From Methanomassiliicoccus sp. (lineage in GTDB: Archaea; Thermoplasmatota; Thermoplasmata; Methanomassiliicoccales; JACIVX01), in assembly GCA_020725985.1 (NCBI GenBank), contig DYTM01000033.1:1-10184 (forward strand): a stretch of 10,184 nucleotides of DNA. The letters run 5' to 3'. Positions 4,984-10,184 of the stretch are shown one piece after another (position 1 is the first letter of the stretch; every line of letters starts with the position of its first letter). Made by a program: the position numbers and the translations under genes. The notes under the pieces are model-generated. The model saw nothing but the letters and a program-made list of their open reading frames with translations, searched no databases and was not told the origin of the DNA.

Positions 4984-6333
4984 ATGGCGAAGAAAATCAT
5001 TGTCATTGGCAGCGGCGCGGCCGGGATGACCGCCGCCTCGACGGCAAGGGAACACAGCAATGATGCTGAGGTCACGGTTTTCACTGAGGACGAGTACATC
5101 GCGTACTCTCCGTGTGCGATCCCCTTCGTTCTGGAAGGCAAGATCAAGAACTTCGAATCGATAGTGATGCACGGCCCCGACTTCTACAAGAAGGAAAGGA
5201 ACATCGCGGTCCACATCAAGACGAAGGTCACCGGCGTCAACATGGACAAGAAGACAGTGACGACCGCTGACGGGAAAGAGCACCCCTACGATTCGATAAT
5301 CGTGGCGACTGGCGGCACGGTATTCATCCCCCCAGTCGAGGGAGCGAATCTTCCGGGCGTCTTCACAGTCAGGAACATCAATGACGGGAAGGCGATACAG
5401 AAGGCGATGAAGGGCGCGAAGTCCGTCGTCGTCGCCGGTGCCGGAGTCATCGGTCTGGAGATGGCCGTGGCCCTGAAGCATGCCGGACTGGACGTGACAG
5501 TCATCGAAATGTTTCCCCAGGTGATTCCGAGGATATTCGACTCGGACATGGCGGCCATGGTCCAGGAGTACTGCGAGCAGCAGGGCATCAAGTTCGTACT
5601 GAATATCCCAATCGGGTCGATCAAGGGGAGCGGGAAGGTGGAGAAGGTGGTCGCGGGCAACAACGAGTATCCATGCGACTTCGTCATCATGTCCACCGGC
5701 GTCAGGGCCAATCTCGAGATCCCGAACATGATGGGATTGGACATCGGGGCCCTCGGTGCGGTCAGGGTTAGTCCGACCCTCCAGCCTTACAAGAAGGGAC
5801 GCCTGGTCAAGGATGTTTATCTTGCGGGCGATGTCATCATGGTGGAGAGCGCCGCGGCACCCGGGCCCACGATGAGCCAGCTCGGGTCCAGCGCGGTCCG
5901 GCAGGGAAGGGTGGCCGGTATCAACGCCGCCGGAGGATACGCCTTCTACCCAGGCGTGCTCAGTGCGTTCATCAGCAGGATAGGGGATATTGAAGCCGGG
6001 GGAACGGGACTGTCCAAGGGTCTCGCGGAGTACTACGGCATCAGTGTCGTCGAGGGCAAGGCGACCGGGCTGACGCGGGCGAGGTACTACCCCGGCGGGA
6101 AGAAGATCACCGTCAAGATCCTCGCGGACAAGGACACCCACAAGATCCTCGGATCGCAGATGGTCGGAGGAGAGGAAATCACGGGCCGCGTGAACTGGGT
6201 GACTGCCGCGATCATCAAGGGGACGACGATCGAGGAGTTCGTCTCGGGCTTCGAGAACGCCTACTGCCCCCCGACCTCGATGGTCATGGACATCGTGAAT
6301 GTCGCGGCCGAGGATGTGGCGAAAAAGCTATAA
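4984..6333 (+). CDS. FAD/NAD(P)-dependent disulfide oxidoreductase, CoA-disulfide reductase / NADH oxidase-like
   Basis: Flavoprotein of the single-cysteine group (CoA-disulfide reductase, NADH oxidase, NAD(P)H:sulfur oxidoreductase). It has 449 residues, a normal length. The FAD-binding IGSGAAG motif is at 8-14, the likely redox cysteine is C44 in YSPCAIPF, VATGG is at 108-111 and the NAD(P)H-binding GAGVIGLE is at 152-159. VYLAGD ending at D283 binds the flavin, and the C-terminal dimerisation domain covers about 320-449. The C-terminal motif reads FENAYCPPTS, placing an extra cysteine (C428) where relatives often have CYAPP or AYAPP. Substrate cannot be read from sequence: CoA disulfide, polysulfide or O2 are all possible. 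The start is ATG 4984 rather than the TTG at 4975, since it gives the standard N-terminus. A sulfur carrier gene follows 28 bases later. Confidence 0.9.
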   Translation: MAKKIIVIGSGAAGMTAASTAREHSNDAEVTVFTEDEYIAYSPCAIPFVLEGKIKNFESIVMHGPDFYKKERNIAVHIKTKVTGVNMDKKTVTTADGKEHPYDSIIVATGGTVFIPPVEGANLPGVFTVRNINDGKAIQKAMKGAKSVVVAGAGVIGLEMAVALKHAGLDVTVIEMFPQVIPRIFDSDMAAMVQEYCEQQGIKFVLNIPIGSIKGSGKVEKVVAGNNEYPCDFVIMSTGVRANLEIPNMMGLDIGALGAVRVSPTLQPYKKGRLVKDVYLAGDVIMVESAAAPGPTMSQLGSSAVRQGRVAGINAAGGYAFYPGVLSAFISRIGDIEAGGTGLSKGLAEYYGISVVEGKATGLTRARYYPGGKKITVKILADKDTHKILGSQMVGGEEITGRVNWVTAAIIKGTTIEEFVSGFENAYCPPTSMVMDIVNVAAEDVAKKL

Positions 6334-6361
6334 GCCGCACCGTGGGATTGAAGGCTCGCTA

Positions 6362-6646
6362 ATGACCGCAGTCACGTTCAAGACGTTCGGGCACATCGAC
6401 TCCTCCATCGGCGAGACGGAGGCGAAGATCGAGACAGCTGGCAAGACAGTCCAGGACTTCCTGGAAGCTCTCGTCGGAAGATACGGGGACAAGGTCTCTA
6501 AGCTGCTCTATCCGAAGGGGCGCGAGCTGTCCGACCTTCTCTACATCCTTGTGAACGGGCGAAACATCCGGCATCTGCAGGGTCTCCGGACCGAGATAAA
6601 GGACGGCGATGTGATCTCGGTCTTCCCGATCACCGCGGGCGGTTGA
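6362..6646 (+). CDS. MoaD/ThiS-family ubiquitin-like sulfur carrier (SAMP-like)
   Basis: A 94-residue beta-grasp protein ending in Gly-Gly (FPITAGG). In this family the C-terminal glycine is adenylated by an E1-like enzyme and then carries sulfur as a thiocarboxylate, or is joined to lysines of targets as in archaeal SAMPs. The pattern VTFKTFGHID, TVQDFLEALVGRYG (29-42), YILVNGRNI (61-69) and LKDGD-like IKDGDVISVFPITAGG (79-94) fits well. It is slightly longer than a typical MoaD because of an insertion around 49-60. The ATG at 6362 lies 28 bases after the flavoprotein stop with no promoter visible between, so the two are probably one transcript. The sequence cannot tell whether it serves molybdopterin, tRNA thiolation, thiamine or protein tagging. 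Confidence 0.88.
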   Translation: MTAVTFKTFGHIDSSIGETEAKIETAGKTVQDFLEALVGRYGDKVSKLLYPKGRELSDLLYILVNGRNIRHLQGLRTEIKDGDVISVFPITAGG

Positions 6647-6795
6647 CTCCTGCAAGCGATATCCCTCAGGTGTGGGTCTTCGAGTCATTCGATCTGTGGT
6701 ATTTCATGGCGTTCGAGATCCTGGCCGCTTGAGACGAAGACCATGTCTACTGCACAAGGATTTAATAACCGCCAGAGGATTCCGCTCTGAGTTCT
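6647..6795. other. 149-base spacer between sulfur carrier and TyrRS genes
   Basis: No gene is recognised here. It contains a perfect 8-bp inverted repeat, GGTCTTCG (6675-6682) and CGAAGACC (6735-6742), with 52 bases between the arms, and the TyrRS TATA box near its right end. No T-rich terminator is visible. Confidence 0.5.
6760..6768 (+). promoter_or_regulatory. TATA box of the TyrRS gene
   Basis: ATTTAATAA lies about 28-36 bases before the TyrRS ATG. The usual spacing puts the transcription start near 6790, so the mRNA would be almost leaderless. No Shine-Dalgarno site is placed to serve the ATG, which agrees with that. Confidence 0.7.
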
Positions 6796-7839
6796 ATGGA
6801 CCCTGAGCGACGGTTCGATCTTCTTGCGAGGAACGCCGAGGAAATCGTCACGGCGGAGGAGCTGACCGCCCTCTTGGCCAGGGAGAGCAGGCCGAAGGGG
6901 TACATAGGCTTCGAGCCTTCCGGTCTCGTCCACATCGGCTGGATGGTGTGCGCTGCCAAGGTCCGGGACTTCGTCGACGCCGGATTCGATTTCACAGTCT
7001 TCTTCGCTGACTGGCACGCGTACATCAACGACAAGCTCGGCGGGAACATCGACAACATAAGGATCTGCGCCAGATACATGGAGGACTGCTTCGAGGCCCT
7101 CGGAATCGATAGGGACAAGGTGAGATTCCGGCTCGCCTCGGAGCTGATGGACGACATCTCGTACTGGGAGAAGGTCATCAAGATCGGGAAGGCATCTACC
7201 CTGACCAGAATCAAGAGGGCGCTGACTATTATGGGGAGACAGGAGGATGAGGCGGAGATTGACTCCTCCAAGACCCTCTACCCGCTGATGCAGGCGGCCG
7301 ACATATTCCAGATGGATCTTGATGTCGCATACGCTGGCATCGATCAGAGGCGGGCGCACATGCTCGCGAGGGAGGCGGCGGACAGGCTCGGATGGAAGAA
7401 GCCGGTCGCGCTCCACACACCCCTCCTACCCGGGCTGCGCGGAGGGGACAGGATGGACCCGGTCGCCTCGAAGATGTCCAAGAGCGACCCGGACGCCGGT
7501 ATCATGATCCACGATTCCCCGGACGAGATAAGGAGGAAGGTAGGGAAGGCGTTCTGCCCCCCCGAGGTTCAAGGAAACCCCGTTCTTTCGGTGTGCAAGC
7601 TTGTGCTTTTTGAGAAGCTCGAGCGCATGAAGATCGAGAGGCCGAAGAAGTACGGCGGGGACGTAAGCTTTTCCAGCTACGAGGAGCTTGAGTCAGCGTA
7701 CGCCTCCGGCCAGCTGCATGCGATGGACTTGAAGAACGGGACGGCCGAAGCGCTCGTAGAGGTCCTAACGCCGGCGAGAAACTACTTCGATAGGAATCCG
7801 AGAAGCCTTGCGGAGATGAGGGAAGTCATTTCTCAATGA
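6796..7839 (+). CDS. tyrS: Tyrosyl-tRNA synthetase, archaeal type
   Basis: Class I synthetase that charges tRNA-Tyr with tyrosine in the cytoplasm. The 347 residues match archaeal TyrRS, which lacks the C-terminal S4-like domain of bacterial enzymes. The HIGH signature is HIGW (46-49), following YIGFEPSG (36-43), whose Y36 is at the tyrosine pocket. YPLMQAADIFQMDLDVAYAG (162-181) with GIDQR (181-185) forms the amino-acid binding helix. KMSKS (226-230) is followed by DPDAGI. The C-terminal domain is helical and should read the anticodon. The gene has its own TATA box and practically no leader. It converges on the DHH gene, with only 9 bases between the two stop codons, so any terminator must overlap coding sequence. 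Confidence 0.97.
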   Translation: MDPERRFDLLARNAEEIVTAEELTALLARESRPKGYIGFEPSGLVHIGWMVCAAKVRDFVDAGFDFTVFFADWHAYINDKLGGNIDNIRICARYMEDCFEALGIDRDKVRFRLASELMDDISYWEKVIKIGKASTLTRIKRALTIMGRQEDEAEIDSSKTLYPLMQAADIFQMDLDVAYAGIDQRRAHMLAREAADRLGWKKPVALHTPLLPGLRGGDRMDPVASKMSKSDPDAGIMIHDSPDEIRRKVGKAFCPPEVQGNPVLSVCKLVLFEKLERMKIERPKKYGGDVSFSSYEELESAYASGQLHAMDLKNGTAEALVEVLTPARNYFDRNPRSLAEMREVISQ

Positions 7840-7848
7840 GCCCGACGA

Positions 7849-8841
7849 TCAGTCCTTCTCCTTCGACTTCTGCTCGACGCCCTTCAGGAAGTCCAGCACC
7901 CTCTGCATGCAGATGTTGAGTATCGCCTCGATGTCCCCGATCCCCACCAGGCCCGCGGCCCCGCCGTGGCCGCCCCCGTCATTGGACGTCTCGGTCCCGA
8001 TGTCTTCGAGGAGCTTCCCCAGATGGAGGCCCTTCCGGACCACGTCCGGCCTTGCCCTGCCGCTGACCCGGAAGGACTCGTCCCTCTGGGACCCGACGAA
8101 GGCCACGTCCGCTCCGAGGCCGATCAGCGACTTGCACACAGAGCTCTCGAACGCGCTGCCGTGGGACACGGCGACGATGTATCCGTTAGTGCGCTCGAAC
8201 CTGAGCCTCTGAGCGCCCTTCAGCTGCGATATCCTCTCAGAAACGTCCGGCTCCAGATCAATAAGGCCGAGCACCTCGTCCATGTTGAGTCCCGTGACCT
8301 CCATGATCTCCGCGAAGCTCCGCAGAAGGGAGGGGGTGGCGTGGCTCAGGTGCCCGCTGTCCGTCAGCATCCCCGCCATCAGGGCGAGCCCGACTTCCTT
8401 CGTCAAGCTCTCGCCCGAATCCCTGAGCATCTCGTATATGATCTCGGCGCAGCTCCGCTTGGAGTCATCACAGTAGTAGGTACAATCCGACCAGCGATCC
8501 GACCTTGCGTGATGGTCGATGACGATGCAGTCCCTCGGCAGCCGGGACAGCGGAGCGAGCTGGTCTGGCGAGGAAGTATCGACGACGATCGCGAGGTCGA
8601 AATTCTCCACATCCGCGCCCTCCTCCACCGCGACTCCGAGCTTGATAGCGATGACCTTCGAGATCCTGTCCAGTCCACCTGGCGCGACGATCGTCACCTC
8701 GGGAAAGAGCGCATCTATCGCAAAAGCGCAGCCGAGGGCGTCGGGGTCGGCGTTTCCGTGCAGAAGTACGATCTTCCTCCCGGTTCTAAGCCTCTGCGCA
8801 ATCGGGCCGAGCATCTGATTTGCGACGAACGTCTTCGGCAT
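7849..8841 (-). CDS. DHH/DHHA1 family phosphoesterase (RecJ/NrnA-like)
   Basis: Probable manganese-dependent phosphodiesterase acting on nucleic acid ends, short oligonucleotides or phosphorylated nucleotides; the exact substrate is unknown. With the ATG at 8841 it has 330 residues. DHH-domain motifs are HGNADPDALG (28-37), VVDTS with D88, VIDHHARSD (107-115, the DHH motif) and TDSGHLSH (160-167). The DHHA1 domain carries DGGGHGGAAG (288-297). All expected metal ligands look present. I chose ATG 8841 because AAGGTGGAT stands just before it; a TTG at 8910 in frame would add 23 unlikely residues and span a hairpin. It lies 108 bases after prefoldin beta, likely as the last gene of the exosome operon, as in several other archaea. 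A role in finishing RNA decay products is inference. Confidence 0.93.
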   Translation of the reverse strand: MPKTFVANQMLGPIAQRLRTGRKIVLLHGNADPDALGCAFAIDALFPEVTIVAPGGLDRISKVIAIKLGVAVEEGADVENFDLAIVVDTSSPDQLAPLSRLPRDCIVIDHHARSDRWSDCTYYCDDSKRSCAEIIYEMLRDSGESLTKEVGLALMAGMLTDSGHLSHATPSLLRSFAEIMEVTGLNMDEVLGLIDLEPDVSERISQLKGAQRLRFERTNGYIVAVSHGSAFESSVCKSLIGLGADVAFVGSQRDESFRVSGRARPDVVRKGLHLGKLLEDIGTETSNDGGGHGGAAGLVGIGDIEAILNICMQRVLDFLKGVEQKSKEKD

Positions 8842-8856
8842 ATATCCACCTTTCGA

Positions 8857-8880
8857 GAAGCCCCGTCGCCCAGGGGCTTC
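8857..8880 (-). promoter_or_regulatory. Perfect 8-bp hairpin just upstream of the DHH gene
   Basis: GAAGCCCC (8857-8864) pairs with GGGGCTTC (8873-8880) around an 8-base loop. It lies in the 108-base gap after prefoldin beta and 15 bases before the DHH start codon, just outside the ribosome binding site. It has no T-run on the minus strand, so RNA processing, mRNA stability or partial termination is more likely than a strong terminator. Confidence 0.5.
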
Positions 8881-8949
8881 ATTGGTACGCTCTGTTCGCT
8901 CTTTCGGCAAGAAGAGAGGAAATCAGTGAAGAAGAGGATTCGGAGAGGA

Positions 8950-9315
8950 CTACCCGGCGCCTTCCGGCTTCGCGCTTCCGAGCGCCTTCGATATCTGATC
9001 CTGAAGGCTCTGGTAGCGCTCGCGGAGCCCCTTCTCCTGGCGATCGAGCGTCTTCACGCGGATCTCGAGGGTCTCCTTGTCGTCCTCGATCTCCTTAAGC
9101 ACGCTCTCCTTGTCCTTCGCCCTGATGAGGAGGGATCCCACGCTCTTGTAGATCGGCACCTCGTCGGTGGATTTGTTCAGTTCCTCCACCGTGCGCTCCA
9201 TCTCCCTCAATTGCGCCTCCATCTGGAATTTCTGCGTGAGAACCGCCTGCAGCTGCTGTTGCAGCTGCTGGAATTGCGCTATCTGATTCTGAAGCTTTGG
9301 ACTTATCTCATCCAT
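8950..9315 (-). CDS. pfdB: Prefoldin subunit beta
   Basis: Beta subunit of the hexameric (two alpha, four beta) jellyfish-shaped chaperone that hands unfolded proteins to the thermosome. The 121 residues show the expected plan: an N-terminal glutamine-rich coiled coil (about 5-48), a beta-hairpin segment with EVPIYKSVGSLLI (52-64), and a second coiled coil (about 65-112), followed by a short Gly/Ala tail. ATG 9315 is the chosen start because GGTGA lies 5 bases upstream; GTG 9324 and TTG 9327 are also in frame and would overlap Pcc1. The gene begins one base after the Pcc1 stop, which suggests translational coupling. Its place after Pcc1 is common in archaea. Confidence 0.95.
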   Translation of the reverse strand: MDEISPKLQNQIAQFQQLQQQLQAVLTQKFQMEAQLREMERTVEELNKSTDEVPIYKSVGSLLIRAKDKESVLKEIEDDKETLEIRVKTLDRQEKGLRERYQSLQDQISKALGSAKPEGAG

Positions 9316-9316
9316 G

Positions 9317-9550
9317 TCATTCACCAACCGACATTGTGATGTCTTCCGCGACTTTGATCCATCGCAGGTAGGAGTTTATGGCCGCCCTCAGAGCCGAGAG
9401 GTCCGCCGCCTCTATGCTGAGGACGAACTCCCCGGGCCTGGCGAGGGATTCCACCCTCGTCCTTGGGATCTCCCTCCCCACCTCTGGGGAGATTGCACCG
9501 TGGACGACCTCGGCTTTCGGGGAGAGGAATGTGAGGGTGGCACTGTGCAT
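9317..9550 (-). CDS. pcc1: KEOPS complex subunit Pcc1
   Basis: Small dimerisation subunit of KEOPS (Kae1-Bud32-Cgi121-Pcc1), which makes the t6A modification at position 37 of tRNAs reading ANN codons. The 77 residues fit the family. It has a first strand HSATLTFLSP, a conserved IPRTRVESL segment (28-36), the strand FVLSIEAADLSALRAAINSYLRWI (42-65) characteristic of Pcc1, and a short final helix with EDITMSVGE. The ATG at 9550 is the only start possible: a stop codon lies upstream in this frame and no ATG, GTG or TTG comes between. It sits 13 bases after RpoP and one base before the prefoldin beta start. The other KEOPS genes are not in this window. Confidence 0.9.
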   Translation of the reverse strand: MHSATLTFLSPKAEVVHGAISPEVGREIPRTRVESLARPGEFVLSIEAADLSALRAAINSYLRWIKVAEDITMSVGE

Positions 9551-9563
9551 CCGGATACCGGTC

Positions 9564-9698
9564 CTACTTTGACTTGGTGACCTTCTTCACGTTCGGCCGT
9601 TCCTTGTAGAAGATCTTGGACCCGCACGCCTCGCACTGGATGCCAACTGTGTTGACGTTCGAGTGTATCGGCTTGTTGCACTTCCCGCACTTGTACAT
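9564..9698 (-). CDS. rpoP: DNA-directed RNA polymerase subunit P (Rpb12/Rpo12)
   Basis: Smallest zinc-binding subunit of archaeal RNA polymerase, needed for open-complex formation. The 44 residues read MYKCGKCNKPI and so on, with two CXXC pairs, C4/C7 and C22/C25, forming one zinc ribbon, and a basic tail KERPNVKKVTKSK in which YKERP is typical of Rpb12. Length is normal for the family. The ATG at 9698 has a strong GGAGGAG site 8 bases upstream inside the end of L37Ae, and only one base separates it from the L37Ae stop. Its place between L37Ae and Pcc1 is the conserved archaeal arrangement, which removes doubt despite the small size. Confidence 0.95.
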   Translation of the reverse strand: MYKCGKCNKPIHSNVNTVGIQCEACGSKIFYKERPNVKKVTKSK

Positions 9699-9699
9699 C

Positions 9700-9978
9700 T
9701 CAGGCTCCTCCCCGCGGCGCTTCCTTCCTCGCTCCTACCTCCTCCGACATGATCTTCTTTATCGTGGGGGAGTAGGAGCCCGCAGCGAACTTCGCCTCGC
9801 AGTGCCGGCACTCCCAGATCCCGGAGCTCCTCCGTCGCACGCTCAAATGGTGGCAGTCGGGGCACTCGTACGGGGCGTTCTTGTTCTTCTCGATGTCCCT
9901 GATCAGCTTCCTGACCTTGACCCCGTACCTAGCACCGAATCTGCCCGAGCTCCCTGCCTTGTCCGTTCTCTTCGCCAT
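9700..9978 (-). CDS. rpl37ae: Large ribosomal subunit protein eL43 (L37Ae)
   Basis: Zinc-ribbon protein of the archaeal/eukaryotic 50S/60S subunit, absent from bacteria. The 92 residues start MAKRTDKAGSSGRFGARYGVKVRK, the standard family N-terminus. A zinc ribbon follows, with C39/C42 (ECPDC) and C57/C60 (ECRHC), and FAAGSYSPT (64-72) after it. The ATG at 9978 follows a GGTGAGG binding site 2-5 bases upstream, and the gene begins 4 bases after the Rrp42 stop. The pairing of exosome genes with L37Ae is a known archaeal operon arrangement. Confidence 0.97.
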   Translation of the reverse strand: MAKRTDKAGSSGRFGARYGVKVRKLIRDIEKNKNAPYECPDCHHLSVRRRSSGIWECRHCEAKFAAGSYSPTIKKIMSEEVGARKEAPRGGA

Positions 9979-9982
9979 ATCC

Positions 9983-10184
9983 TCACCCGACCAGCTTCCT
10001 CAGCTCCTTGCCGAGTCTCTGGGAGGTCTCGATGACCTTCCGGACCTGCTCGAGCGTGAGTGAGCCGTCGAGGCCCTTCTGCATCGCCCTCAGGTCGCCG
10101 TTGTCGTCCGTCGTCACGGTCAGACGAGCGGCCGCGACTTTTTCTTCATCGAGAGTCGGATCGACCAATATAGAGTTTTCTATT
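9983..10184 (-). CDS. rrp42: Exosome complex subunit Rrp42, N-terminus cut by the window edge
   Basis: Non-catalytic RNase PH-fold subunit of the archaeal exosome core, which forms a hexameric ring with catalytic Rrp41 and degrades or tails RNA from the 3' end. Only the last 66 residues are visible. They contain NSILVDPTLDEEKVAAARLTV, then AMQKGLDGSLTLEQV and a C-terminal helix ending RKLVG, which matches the end of archaeal Rrp42. The frame is open to the right edge, so the true start lies outside. Rrp41 and Rrp4 are expected just beyond, upstream on the minus strand. Confidence 0.93.
   Translation of the reverse strand, partial: IENSILVDPTLDEEKVAAARLTVTTDDNGDLRAMQKGLDGSLTLEQVRKVIETSQRLGKELRKLVG

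Noticed and set aside
4837..6141. 434-codon minus-strand reading frame opposite the flavoprotein
   Set aside because: Antisense shadow rich in Asp, His and Arg; the plus-strand flavoprotein has all its cofactor motifs.
9245..9275. CAGCTGCTG-type repeats in the prefoldin beta gene
   Set aside because: They encode the glutamine/leucine-rich first coiled coil, so amino-acid composition explains them.
7966..9339. 457-codon plus-strand reading frame opposite the DHH and prefoldin genes
   Set aside because: It spans two unrelated genes and their spacer on the other strand; composition is typical of a shadow frame.

Overview
This is a GC-rich archaeal chromosome segment made almost entirely of core genes. 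Archaeal hallmarks are the L3-L4-L23-L2-S19 ribosomal block, an exosome-L37Ae-RpoP-Pcc1-prefoldin operon, an archaeal-type tyrosyl-tRNA synthetase, a RaSEA archaeosine enzyme, AT-rich TATA boxes and GGTGA/GGAGG-type ribosome binding sites. A small protein resembling DUF5611 and the style of the L3 N-terminus suggest Thermoplasmatota (Methanomassiliicoccales or related lineages). That placement is inference from memory.

Layout. (1) 1-3078, minus strand: start of the S10-type ribosomal operon, read L3 > L4 > L23 > L2 > S19, with S19 running off the left edge. Its promoter (TATA near 3287-3296) and a long, hairpin-rich leader lie in the 334-base gap 3079-3412. (2) 3413-4795, minus strand: RaSEA, then a 106-residue DUF5611-like protein. 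(3) 4984-6646, plus strand: a CoA-disulfide-reductase/NADH-oxidase-like flavoprotein, then a MoaD/ThiS-type sulfur carrier ending in GG. A TATA box and a 10-bp inverted repeat lie in the divergent spacer. (4) 6796-7839, plus strand: TyrRS, nearly leaderless, with its own TATA box. (5) 7849-10184, minus strand: exosome Rrp42 (partial) > L37Ae > RpoP > Pcc1 > prefoldin beta > DHH phosphoesterase. RpoP (44 residues) is easily missed because of its size.

Most genes serve translation, tRNA modification or RNA turnover: ribosome subunits, tRNA charging (TyrRS), archaeosine (RaSEA), t6A (Pcc1/KEOPS), RNA decay (Rrp42, perhaps the DHH enzyme), transcription (RpoP) and folding (prefoldin). The flavoprotein-sulfur carrier pair is the main metabolic outlier. 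I see no mobile element, CRISPR array, tRNA or rRNA. I found no convincing wholly new system. The best leads are the structured L3 leader, a missing tryptophan in the L3 W-finger, the inverted repeat at the flavoprotein promoter, and three gene pairings: flavoprotein/sulfur carrier, RaSEA/DUF5611-like and exosome/DHH.
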